DNA of 64,000 nucleotides, taken from Alentia gelatinosa. Lineage: Eukaryota > Annelida > Polychaeta > Phyllodocida > Polynoidae. The notes beneath the pieces are model-generated. The model was not told the DNA's origin. It searched no databases and saw only the letters and a program-made list of their open reading frames with translations. Made by a program: the position numbers and the translations under genes. Shown piece by piece: positions 13,560 through 24,195 of this stretch. The stretch is from the NCBI GenBank assembly GCA_950022655.1, contig OX465583.1, forward strand, positions 36,793,360 to 36,857,359, in the 5' to 3' direction. Numbering within the stretch: the stretch's first letter is position 1; each line of letters begins with the position of its first letter.

Positions 13560-13632
13560 TAAGTTTTAAAAAAAGATTAAAAAAAATAAAATAAAATTTC
13601 CTTGATTGAGAATTAAAAAAAAAAAAGGTGCG
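13560..13632. repeat. A-rich low-complexity tract
   Basis: Runs of A, AAAAT and AAAAG alternate for about 70 bases, ending in a run of about 12 A. It could be the decayed tail of a retroposed element, but no body is recognised next to it. Confidence 0.6.
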
Positions 13633-15040
13633 ATCTCACGCTTGTTAGTTAGTTTGCGATGATAATTTTGTATATACATGTATGAAAGTATTTTAAATAT
13701 ATATAGAAAAATTATTCAAAATGAAATAAAAATTAACATAAAAGATGTCCGCAGTCCCTGGATGTGACCATAGCCGAAAACTAAATAAACTTATAAGAAT
13801 TTGAATTTTGAAAAATCAAATAACAAAAATGAAATGTTAAAAAAATACTGGCCTGTCTCACACCTGCGGTTCGGTAATGGCGACTAGGTGAACGGTCATC
13901 GATTGCGTATGGAGTCTCATATCGGTGCAGGGCTTTGCGGGCACCACCTGGCCCGGGTATATTGACGGCCGAGGTATGAGTGGACGTGTCTGGTCAGGAG
14001 CAAATTCTCTCAGCAAACAGAATAAACGATCCATCAGGACGGAGCGGCGCCATCACAGAGACCATGTTGACAGCGAACGTACTTGATAAAATCCCTGTGA
14101 GCATCCCATTTGTCGAGGATTTGTACAGTAATTATCTAATACTCACAGACATGGCAGTTTGCCACTTTTCCATTGAAATACGTGTTTTCATTTTCAGTAT
14201 AGAAAATTATCGTTCCTTGTATGAAATAAAGATGATATTAATTGAGCCTCATTCACATCAATAAAACAATGAACCTCCCGCAGACCCTCAGTTCTACTTT
14301 TTAGTGAATGATCTCGACAGTTCCTTGGCCTCCCACATGCAGCCAATCCCGGATGAAAGATATTATCACTTTTTTTCTGACCCCAATTTATCATATCATA
14401 TTCAACTGTTTTTGATTGTTACGACCTGCATTGCAATAGGGAAATATATAATTACGAGATATGAATTTTGGGAAAAATATGTCCTAATTAAATTACAGAG
14501 AATTGCAGACTCATCATTTAATGTTCTATAACATATTGTTGATACAGGAATACCTTGGTTATAATATGTTTCCCCTCTTACCGCAGTGAACATAGGATGG
14601 GGAGAATGCAGTGAATAACGTAATCATTTATTTGCTTTATTACCTGAATATGAATACAGAATATTCGGTTTCTCGATGGAGCAGATTCGAGAACTTTAAT
14701 GCTGAACTGAGATTAAATCCAGTCGTGATCAGTTCATTTCAAGATATCAGTGGCGCAGTATGAGTGGTCATGAATATAACTGAGATAACCTGAGATAATG
14801 TGTGTGGGCAGTCGGTATTGTCGGCTTACCGTCGCTGATGGGGGAGAGAGAAGTAGTATTCTGACCTTTACAGAGGAGACCCCAGTATCATATGACACTA
14901 AACAGAGACTTGTATGACCAGTGTTATGGCCTCTGGTGTAGGAATGATGTTAATCCTCTCTTCTCTCTAAGTCTATTGTCATACAAGATCTCAAACATAC
15001 CAGAAACATTGCTGTACGAGGAGTATTAAGGATATCCTCA
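13633..15040. other. Intergenic, no gene supported
   Basis: The best frame is 94 codons at 13980-14264 (+). Its first 60 codons look protein-like in composition, but there is no domain, and its ATG-less start makes it doubtful. The rest is AT-rich. Confidence 0.35.
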
Positions 15041-15280
15041 GTACCTGCCTCCTGCCTGCATGCCTTTGCCTGTCCCTTGCATGTCACTCTCTACCCGACT
15101 GTCCTCCCGCCTGTCTATTCACCCTGTATGCTCGCCTGCCTCTCCACCTGCCTGTCTTCCTGCCTACCTGTTTTCCCTGTCAGCCTGCCTTATTTCCTAG
15201 CCTATATGCATATCCCCTGTCTGTCTTTCTGACTGCATGTCTACCTTCCCGTCTGTCTATCAGCCTGCTACCGTTAGACC
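15041..15280. repeat. Degenerate CCTG/CTGTC pyrimidine-rich tract
   Basis: Many irregular copies of CTGCC, CTGTC and TGCCTGC give a strongly pyrimidine-rich + strand. It resembles a decayed version of the microsatellite at 2.4 kb. It has no coding value. Confidence 0.7.
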
Positions 15281-16383
15281 GACAAGTCCTACGAATCTAA
15301 ACTTATGGTCTGTTGATGTCCGCTACATGTGTTGTCCTTTCATTCCCTCTTTATTCCGTCCCATTCGGGAAGGATTAATGATTTAAAGTGACCTGGAGAG
15401 AGAAAGTCGTGCTAAAATAGTTTATGGTAGACCGACTTCCTCAAGTCGTTGTAGTCTAGTTATTAACTTCGAGTCTACATATATGTCTTTGAACCCGCTG
15501 TACATGCAATATGTGCAATACTAATGATACATATTAAGTAGAGTCAACTGTCTTTTAGTTGTATGCTCTGTCTGCCTTGGCAGATGTCTGCATGAATAAA
15601 GTTACCAGATAAAAAAAAATACCTAAAAAAAGAGAGAATGAAAGAGAAAGAGGCCAACACGTAAACAGACCTCAGCACCATCTGGTCACAAGCCTCGTCA
15701 TTACGTCGAATATTGCAAGATGTGATGTTCCCCCCTCCCACCACCACAAAAAGAAATGAAATAAAATATGATGCAATGAATCACATGCAATTAGAAACGA
15801 GAAAAGGCTGGAGGTGTTATGACTGAGGGTCCCCTGGGTGAGGCTGTGGCCATCAGGGAATTCCACCGTAATTATCAATGTTGCCTTTTGAACCGCATTT
15901 CCATGAGAATATTTGCTTTGTTGGTGCTCTTTGTTAGTTTAAAAACCTATGTAGTCGGCAATAAACAGTCGTTGTTATTGCTTTTAGGCACTAATGATGG
16001 ATTTGGGTATTTCACGGTGAATCTTCTTATACTGCCCCCAATTAGTAGCTGCTGAAATAAAGGATATCGTTATCAGATGTTTTATAGTTGACCATAGAAT
16101 GATTAAGGGTTGAGAGAATCCATTCTGGTTTCACAACATATACACTATATAAACGACATTTCTTCAAACCGATACAGAGTTTTCAGGAAGGTGCAAAGCA
16201 TTCTGAACTTCTTGGGGTGCAGATTGATAAAAGCATGGTAAGAAAATATTCGGCCTCTAGTCTTGACGTATTTCAACAGTGATCTTGCAAAGTACCTGGC
16301 ATCCTGATAGAAACAACATACACATATACTGATTATGTGAAATGATTCTTTATGTAATCTCGAATGTGCTAGAATAGAGATAA

Positions 16384-16500
16384 CAGTTTTCTGGTTATTT
16401 CTGGTTTTCCGATATTTTATGGTGTACTAAATTTTCATGATATAAGAGATAACGAGTAGAGAAAAGCAGAATTTGGAAATAATCTGGATTTTCTGTCTTT
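16384..16500. repeat. Dispersed repeat fragment, copy 1
   Basis: CAGTTTTCTGGTTATTTCTGG, a spacer, AGAGATAACGAG, then a GGATTTT-like phrase recurs in the same order at about 22092-22190. The shared order shows two members of one decayed family. The second member begins CAGAGATGTCAGTTTTCC, which resembles the CAGGGATGTCAG terminus of the hAT-like element at 43769. Confidence 0.5.
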
Positions 16501-16642
16501 TAGACCTCCCTGGAAGCTCTGTCTGTAAAACGTAATTGCTGTGTGCGAGTAACTCATACAAACTCTGAGCCCCTCGGGGAATTACAACCCGCCCATCCCA
16601 CTCACTCCTCACAGGACAGCGAGCAGCTCCCACGGGAAACAT

Positions 16643-18600
16643 AACATAATGCGATCAGAGATTCCCTAAATTGTGGTACACAAAACAATAAATAGCGACA
16701 CAGAGGGATAATGTAGGCCACATTTCTATGCAGTTACTCATCATGATTTTACAGCTGGGCTGAATTTATTGAGGAAGAACAGCTTCCATGATTGATTTTA
16801 TTCAAGGTTGTTTTTGAGAAGGTCATTGTTCTTGCGTGAGGATTTTTACCAATAAGGACATTTTCCGCACTGAACCCTAATTGTATTTGAATAGGAGCAG
16901 ACGACATTTGGAGATTCCTTTGGAAGTAGTGCCTAGTTGGAGGAGTTGTTTGCCATGGAACTATGACTCATGTTCTGATGTAATGAAACAATACAATTCT
17001 AGATAATATGAACATTGGCAAACAAGAAACTCTCTATACCTCATATATTGTCAGTATCAGGCCACCAAATCATAGCATTGTTCCTAATTATATTGGAATA
17101 TCGATATCTCAGTTTCTGTTCCTTGATTTATTTTACCCATTCACAAAAAAGCCCCTGCCCTTTTTTTTGTAGAAAGAATTGATCCTACAGAAGTGGCTTT
17201 GTTTTTCTGTGTTACATTATTGCCACAAAAAACACCCTTCTCCCCTTTCCATTCACCCACCAGGCACTTCCCGTAGCCTCAACCTCGCTACTCAAACAAC
17301 GTTCATGACCTTTGACCTCTGTCGTTACACCCACCTGGCGCCCTTAGTAGCGTGTCGAGAAAGCTAGCAACGGGTGATGGCTTGTTCCTGGCATGTTAAT
17401 TCGGGTTGTAGTTAGTCAGCCGGTGCCCTCTCGCCCATCCTCATTGGTGCTGTACTGTTTGCCTCCCTCCCACCTCCCCTAACCCAATCTACCCCCTCCC
17501 AATCCCGCTTGTCTCTGAGGCACAATTTGACCAGACTGTTGTTTTATCCCCTTTTGATCATTGGCTTTTTTTCTCCCCCAGGCCCCTGACATTAACCCTG
17601 ACCCCCTTCTTCACTCTCCGTGCAGATTCTTTGTTATAGTGCGCTTCAGTAAATGTAGGGGTGGGACAGACCTCCGCAGGGGTAAGAGCGCCTCCTAGTC
17701 TGAATACGAGCCCGGAATACGGCGTTATAATCTGCATCGTAATTGGCCCACAATTTCAAGATCTGTTTTGATTTGTGTCACCACCGTCAGTTTTACACGC
17801 TGATGACTTCATCTTGCCTCTTTGTTGAGCGCCATTAACAATAATAGGGTTTCTTTGTTTTCTACGTGGAGCTATAAAGTACGCTAAAAGTGCTAAGATC
17901 AAGGTTGAACAAAGATGAATGACCACAGCGTTTAATACATAACAAATTCCGATCATAACTAGCATCATTTACTTTGAGTTCTGGAATCAGTATCAGAGTG
18001 TTTTATCAATAGCACACATAAAATATTTATGTGTGTTCCTTAACAAATATTTGGAAACTAGGTGTTAAACGTCCGAGATTAGGAAAAAGACACGCCTTTT
18101 ACAAGGAGGCGTTATTGTTGATAATCAAGGAATATCAAACTGAAAGTGACAATAGTTAAGGTCTTTATCCAAATGGCAGTAAAGGCATAGCTCCATTTAC
18201 ATATAGGTGGAATATTCCTTCTATCTTACTATGGAAGCTCAGCTGCTAGGCGTTTGATGATTTATATTTACTATACATCATGACGGCCGAAGACCTAGCA
18301 TTCTCTAGATAGTAGTGCCTGCCTCCACGAAATACATTTACCCGCTGCCTGCCAGTATAAATCTTACAGAACATTAAAGAATCCTATCTACACTCCGGAA
18401 TACTTAATTTCCTTTTTCCCCGAGGATCCACCTAAAAAGACGATTACGAGGTGGGTTGCACCGACTGGTGGAAGTAGAATGGATGGATTTACTTGCCTTG
18501 TTTTCTGCTGCCGCCAACAGAGCAGCTCATTTCATAGACGCCAGGCAACCTCATATTTGACCTCAATGTTGATCTTTTAGCGTGACCTGATGAGGTGTAT
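16643..18600. other. Intergenic, no gene supported
   Basis: AT-rich to mixed composition with a pyrimidine-rich segment at about 17220-17600. Frames are short. No repeat boundary was recognised. Confidence 0.35.
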
Positions 18601-18618
18601 AGAGGAAACCTATGAACA

Positions 18619-18907
18619 TTTAGGGTCTAAGCTTGTATCCCATCGAGTTTGAATTGCGTAGTAATTTACAAGGCGTAGCCGAGTGAATTATGTAGCAATT
18701 TAAACGAGATGGGATCGAGCTCTGACCCTAAAGTTAAATGGGTTTCTGAAATTATCTCACCCTTCACATTGACTAATGGGCTGACATTTGTGACATAATC
18801 CCCCATTGGATATTTTTACTAAATATCTCATGGGCGTTAGATACGAGATCCCAATGTTAAAGTCTATGGAGGAAAAATACCAGGGGTGAGATAAAGCAGA
18901 GAAATAA
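18619..18907. mobile_element. Long-hairpin repeat element, copy 1
   Basis: The left arm 18619-18669 pairs with the right arm 18683-18732 over about 50 bases (roughly three quarters identity, with one gap). They enclose the loop AAGGCGTAGCCGA. The element continues with TTATCTCACCC at about 18754 and ends with ACCAGGGGTGAGATAA at 18892-18907, and these two phrases are themselves inverted repeats. The same loop, the same TATCTCACCC and the same final phrase recur in the same order at 41.3-41.6 kb and 61.4-62.0 kb. That makes this a dispersed family, probably a non-autonomous DNA element. It encodes no protein. Confidence 0.75.
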
Positions 18908-18965
18908 GGTCAGACATGCGCAGTCAAGTGCATGAAGTGTCCAAGAGGTCAGGTCTCTTAGGGTA

Positions 18966-19143
18966 GGAGTGTGGGAGGTGAATGATTCGGTTAATTTGTA
19001 CGGGTAAGATTTCTACCTAAATTTATCTTACTGATTCGATGACCACCAATGTGGTGTAAAACCGTTGACAAAGGCTAAACCCTGAGGAAGTCTGTAAAAG
19101 ATCTGTAATCATTGACCAGACGTAAAATAAAATCAAACAAACA
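18966..19143 (+). mobile_element. SINE 3' region with A-rich tail
   Basis: The segment GATTTCTACCTAAATTTATC, then TGATTCGA, ACCA, GTGGTGTAAAA matches the 3' part of the tRNA-derived element at 23.66 kb in order and spacing (about 18972-19070 against 23819-23925). It ends in an A-rich tail AAAATAAAATCAAACAAACAAA at about 19120-19143. No tRNA-like head is seen, so this is 5'-truncated. It lies directly beside the hairpin element that ends at 18907. Confidence 0.6.
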
Positions 19144-19659
19144 AATGTGAGATCAACGAGGTGAAGTGTTCAATACGCAATGGATAATTTCCTGATTCCT
19201 GTTTGAGGTGGCTTAATTGAATTTCCTACTATTATAGTCCTAAGTATCCTCTTAAAATCTATAGATTCCTCTCATAAGGCTTGACCCCAAGTAGATTATT
19301 TACTCTTGTATCCACTACAACTACCCTCATCCATATGCCCGTTGGGTAGCCATGAAACGTTTCATACCTGCGTTTAACAGGTTAAGAGATATGTGAATGA
19401 AAAACAAAATCCTCAGGAACCAATCGACCTCATTCCTAGAAGACGTCGGCATGCTGTTATCAGCCCGGTGAGGGTGCGGTGGGGTTTGGGGTGTTGTTGA
19501 CGGAGGCAGTGGTGGCTGGGAGTGGGAGGCCGGCGGCGTTATGGCTGGGAAGGTTGGGGTGTGGTGGTCGGTGAGTAGGTGCTCAACAGCACGAGGTGGG
19601 AATCCCACTGCGAGCAAATTGGTCAAGTCTAGCGGGAAAGGCATGAACATAATTGGTAA

Positions 19660-20050
19660 ATCTGGAGCCGGAGCCAGAAAGGGGTGTGGAGCTGGGAAGT
19701 AGGACTGAAGCCATGTGAGGGTAGGACGAAGCCAGAAAAAGATGGCATGAAGTCCAGATAGGCTGATGGGGTGTGGGATTCGTGACAGCAGAAAAGCGTA
19801 GGGCGGGTCAGAATGGCAAGTAAAGGCAGGCAGAAATTAGATGTCTGGAAAGCATGGGATAAAGTCAGGAAGGCATGGGCGTTAAGCCAGAAAGGCGAGG
19901 GTGAAGCCAGAAAGGCGGGGGTGAAGCCAGAAAGGCGGGGATGAAGCCAGAAAGGCGGGGATGAAGCCAGCAAGGCGTAGGGTGAAGCCAGGTAGTCCTG
20001 GTCTGAAACCAGAATGGCGTGGCGTGACGCCGAAGAGTTGTCGGACTGAA
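19660..20050. repeat. 20-bp minisatellite, purine-rich
   Basis: Five or six clear units of GTGAAGCCAGAAAGGCGGGG lie at about 19890-20000. Progressively degenerate GAAGCCAGAAAG-like units reach back to about 19660. On the minus strand the array reads as a 151-codon Phe/Leu/Pro-rich frame, which is an artefact of the repeat. Confidence 0.85.
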
Positions 20051-20339
20051 ACCATGATATGGTGGAGCCCTCGCCAGTTAACATATATAGAAGTTAAGTC
20101 TAGTTAGCTGTGAAACTGAAACAAGAAGGGTTAAAGTGTAAAGCCACGAATGGACGAGGTTAAATTTGGATAAATGAGCCATATTTCCTGTTGGGCCGAA
20201 AGGGCTTTGCTTAAGTTTGGAGTAACACTAGGTAAGGGGTGGCTGTATGAAGTATGCCAGTCAGGCATGAATGGGAACTGGGTTCTATATTGCCTTTTCC
20301 GGCGAGGGACGGGAAACATGGGAATAACGACTGAAGCCA

Positions 20340-20640
20340 ACTTAGGTCAACTTCAGGAGGGTCGGGGTCGGGTAGTGTAGGTGCGGTTGGTCGAGGGGGA
20401 CCCGGAAGGGTAGGACAACCGTTCGGAAGGTTGGGCTGTAGTAGTGTAGTGTGTAAGAGAAAGTCTGGTCGGGATCGGGGTGAAGACAGAGCCAACTGGG
20501 GCAGGAACCAGGTGGCGTAAGAACCCTGTGGTGGGGTGGTTTGGGGGAGGGCCCACGTGCGGTGCAGTACCCGGGGTGGTGGATCTCTCAGAGGGTGTTA
20601 GGGAGGGCCTGCAGGACCCCCCGGCTGCCAGACCGAGGTG
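20340..20640. repeat. G-rich, purine-biased tract
   Basis: The + strand is strongly enriched in G, with many GGGT, GGTG and GTAGTG phrases. The minus-strand frames over it are Pro/Thr/Ser low-complexity. No unit length is clear, so it may be a decayed minisatellite continuing the one at 19.66-20.05 kb. Confidence 0.4.
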
Positions 20641-22085
20641 TGATCATCGAAGGGAGTAATTGGTTTCTCACCTCACGCCAGCCGCTCAGAGGGTGCCTGC
20701 AATAGGAGAGACTGGTTATTGGGGGGAGGGGAAGTGAGGTGCATACGATATAGCAATATTTTCCCGGGACGGGGGCTGCTTACCCCATATGGGGAAGGTA
20801 AAGGAACAATATGTGGATGGTTTAGTGTAAGAAGGTGCTTTATGGGCCTGTTTTAATTAGGATCAGGGAGGAACCGCAGGAGGTGGTATGTTAACCGGAG
20901 GATGTCTAGGCTTAGAGTGTGGGAATGCTGAGGGATCTCATATATAGCACTACTTCCCTTGCTAGATCTTGTTAATTGCGAATACCGTGTACATTTTCCT
21001 AATTACTTCAGAACCTTTTGTTAGCGCTACGTTGCATTGCTTTCGAGAACCTTGAGATTTCTTTGAATAAATTAGATTAACAAACAAAGACTGAGTGATA
21101 TGATGCACACTGTGCTGAAGCACCCTGTTGGGATAAAACAAAATTGAACACTAGATGTAAAATATATCGGGTTTTCTGTTAGATAGACTATACTCCAATC
21201 GGCTCAGTGTGCTAGGTGTTGGCAAGGCAAAACGAACTCAAGTGTTTCCAACCTTTCTTCTTTACCAACAACAGTCGTGTTTTTCACTGTGCTGAGACGA
21301 GCCGAAGCAGCGGTTTGAAAAGGCTTGCCAGGTATATATGTATCTCCCTAAGCACACCTGCCAGCTCCTGCCTATAAAAAGTTGTAAGAGCAACACATCC
21401 CAAGAAGAACAGGTGGTCTGTGGTATGACTTGTTCTTTCCGTTTTCACGGCATTAGAAAAAAGACGGCGGCCAAATACCTATCCCTGAGGCACCCCAGTT
21501 ACATTGTGCTACTATTTCCGGTAAGTATTGTTCGTGGAGGGGGTCATCTTAAGATTACAGGGAGGCTGCTATAGGTTAAAACTATACAGGGGCAAGGAGA
21601 GGGTATAAAATACGGATCAGGTCTGTTTCCTACAAGGGCCTCCTGCTATTGCTCGGAATTATTTTCATGTACATCCCTCAATCGCTGTCAACGGAACAGG
21701 AAATTTGATTCCTACCGGTCCTTCTGTGGCTGACTCCCTTTCTCATCATAACCCCCTTGTATATGTAAAGGACATGGTTAAAGTAAATCTGAAAACATCT
21801 ATAGAGGCAGAGTATGAGTAACTCGAAATTATGCCCATTCTATGATAGTCCAGTCTCTCCTATCAGGTTTAGTGAGGAAGAGCATAGAGCAGCTCACCTC
21901 ATCCACAGAACCCATTCCTGCTCTCCCTACCAGATAAACCATACACCATTAAGCCTATCTTGCACAGGCACTGGTAACTCTCAAGTGTAATTGGTTAGTG
22001 TGGAACAGCTTGTTATCATCGGTTAGGTGGCTAAGTAATCTTTCCACTAGAACAGCCTTGATTACACATGCCAAACACCGTTATC
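20641..22085. other. Intergenic, no gene supported
   Basis: Mixed-composition sequence with frames of 80 codons or fewer and no recognised domain or repeat boundary. Confidence 0.35.
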
Positions 22086-22200
22086 AGAGATGTCAGTTTT
22101 CCTGTTATTTCCGGTTATCTGGATAAAAATAGTTTGTGTTCTAGGTTTTACTAGAGATAACGAGTCCAAATACGCAGGATTTTGGGATTCCTTCTCGACG
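22086..22200. repeat. Dispersed repeat fragment, copy 2
   Basis: It begins CAGAGATGTCAGTTTTCCTG and continues with TTATTTCCGGTTATC, AGAGATAACGAG and AGGATTTTGGG. The order matches 16384-16500. The first 18 bases also resemble the inverted repeat of the element at 43769-44057, which suggests a decayed hAT-like MITE. Confidence 0.5.
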
Positions 22201-23655
22201 TATATGGTTGCAACTCTAGTAATTTCAAAGTTGGGTTGTAAGAACTTCTTGAAGTATTAAGATTGGAATAACGCTACTTCATCTCTGGAGACGGTTGGAT
22301 ATTCATGTAAAGGGAGAATAATTGCAGTTCGGTACTTCTTGTCGTATGTCGTATTATGCGAATATTTTGTTGATATATATTTTTCATAGAACCAGCGTAC
22401 TACGGAGGGGTTGGAGGGGGCGCGGGGGTGACAATGGGGGCATATTTCAGTTCCTGCATTGTTCACATGGTAGCATATTAATAGGGTTACGATTCTGGTT
22501 TGTTGACGTACCTAATGCCCTCTGGATAATATGTCACATATAGTCATATGAACCGGAGAATAAATACATTATCTGAGTTACGTTACCTATTGTTAGTTTT
22601 ATTGTACTAATAGCTGTCTCTTTATTGTCTAGTTATATTTACCCAAATTGGGGACATATTATGACCCACAACGTCCCCATTTCATGCCAGCTAATTCTGG
22701 TACTTAGAACTGAAGGTTGAACAATCCACGAATAAATGGATAGTTTAACGACCATATAATGGGCGTTTCCAAGGCAACGCATCAGACAAACCCGTGCTCG
22801 TAATTCAATAGCATATTAATTATATTCAATCAACAAAAATTAGCGACCTCTCGTCACGAGAATGGGAACCCAATCATGGCTGTAATCATTTGGAGTTCTT
22901 TTTCTCCCCCTGATTGTTCATGATTCTGGTCAGGAGAGACGAGTTAGACATGCTATAACATGATGTATCGCATGCTTGCATGGCTGAGGTAAGAGTGGGG
23001 CGGGACAGGTGGAGTGGGTTAGTTCTATGGGTCAGGGGTCAGCTGGGGCTGGTGTTCTTGTCGCATTCAAATCATCAAGAACTCTGTGATTCTCACGGAT
23101 CTACAAATTGAACGAATTGCTGCATATTAAGGATTACAACAAAACATGTACTCAGAGCATTTCAATTTTCAATATCATGTGTGTGTACTGCTATACATGT
23201 AATTCATGTTACATGCCAATAAATACATTATTGCTAGTCTAGTTTGTGTACCCGTATACCCACAGTATTGCACCACATGAAGATTCACTGTCTTCAGTGT
23301 GTGCATATACCTATAAATTACCATTGTATGCCCTGGTTACAGCTATAGCAGTACAGATCATGTAGGTGTCTACCGATTTCTATAATATATAGCCGACAGT
23401 ATTCCTCAACGCTTATCCTAATTTACTTGCAGAGATGTATGTCCGGTGTACCAATCTGGGAACCAAAGACGTAGTATATTTTCTAGTTTATCATATCATG
23501 TAATTGCTTGAATGCGATAGAGAATTCATTTGATATTAGGAACTTTACTTGTTAGTCTATTAGGACAACAACAGATTTCAACGACTATGTTGATCATAAG
23601 TGGCCATACATATAGCATTGGGTGTATTAGCTGTAGCTCTTGTATTGTATATACC
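22201..23655. other. Intergenic, no gene supported
   Basis: AT-rich sequence with frames below 80 codons. Nothing was recognised. Confidence 0.35.
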
Positions 23656-23663
23656 AGCTATAC

Positions 23664-23930
23664 AGGGGAATGGGGAGTTAACTCAGTGAGACACTGGACT
23701 CTTAACCCCAAGGTTGTGGGCTTGAGTCCCACTGCAGCCATCTTTCTCCTTGATCCCCAGCAGTGGTAAACTTCCTGCTATATCAATGGCCAGTCGTTCT
23801 CATACCATGTTTATAAGATGTGGGAAGTAAAATAACTCTCACCTCGGTAAATGTGTAGGGGAGAGATTCCTACCTGAATTGATCTCATAGATTCGAGCAC
23901 CACCCCTGTGGTATAAAAGCTGTCACTCTA
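23664..23930 (+). mobile_element. tRNA-derived SINE
   Basis: The head at about 23672-23735 has an A-box-like GTTAACTCAGTGAGACACTG and a B-box-like GGGCTTGAGTCCC about 40 bases further on. These are the internal RNA polymerase III promoter elements of a tRNA-derived SINE. The tail at about 23819-23925 matches the segment at 18972-19070. That tail contains a small inverted repeat, ACCACCCCTGTGGT. The head is too diverged and lacks a clean acceptor stem, so it is not a functional tRNA gene. Confidence 0.65.
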
Positions 23931-23997
23931 CACACACCTAGCCACGTTCACGATATGATCTACCTGTGGAATGAAACATTCAAATTAGCTTTTCTTT

Positions 23998-24195
23998 AAT
24001 ACCTACAGTATTGTACATTGTATGTAATACCTACAGCAATGTATGTATCAGCTGTACCTACAACATTGTATGTACCAACTATACATACAATATTGAATGG
24101 ACCATCTTGACCTTTAACACTGTTTGTATCCGATATACATTCATCACTGTATGTGCAAGCCGTACCATATTGAATCTTCCATCTATATAGATTTA
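23998..24195. repeat. 27-bp degenerate minisatellite
   Basis: About seven units of ACCTACAACATTGTATGTACC-like sequence follow one another, each about 27 bases. ACCTACAGTATTG, ACCTACAGCAATG, ACCTACAACATTG, ACATACAATATTG, ACCTTTAACACTG and ACATTCATCACTG mark successive unit starts. No coding value. Confidence 0.8.

Noticed and set aside
13980..14264. 94-codon + strand frame
   Set aside because: Composition is plausible, but there is no ATG at its start, no Kozak context and no recognised motif.
19629..20084. 151-codon minus-strand frame
   Set aside because: It is a reading of the 20-bp minisatellite and its degenerate flank.
23664..23740. Functional tRNA gene
   Set aside because: A-box and B-box remnants only, with no clean acceptor stem or anticodon arm, and attached to a tail shared with another repeat copy.
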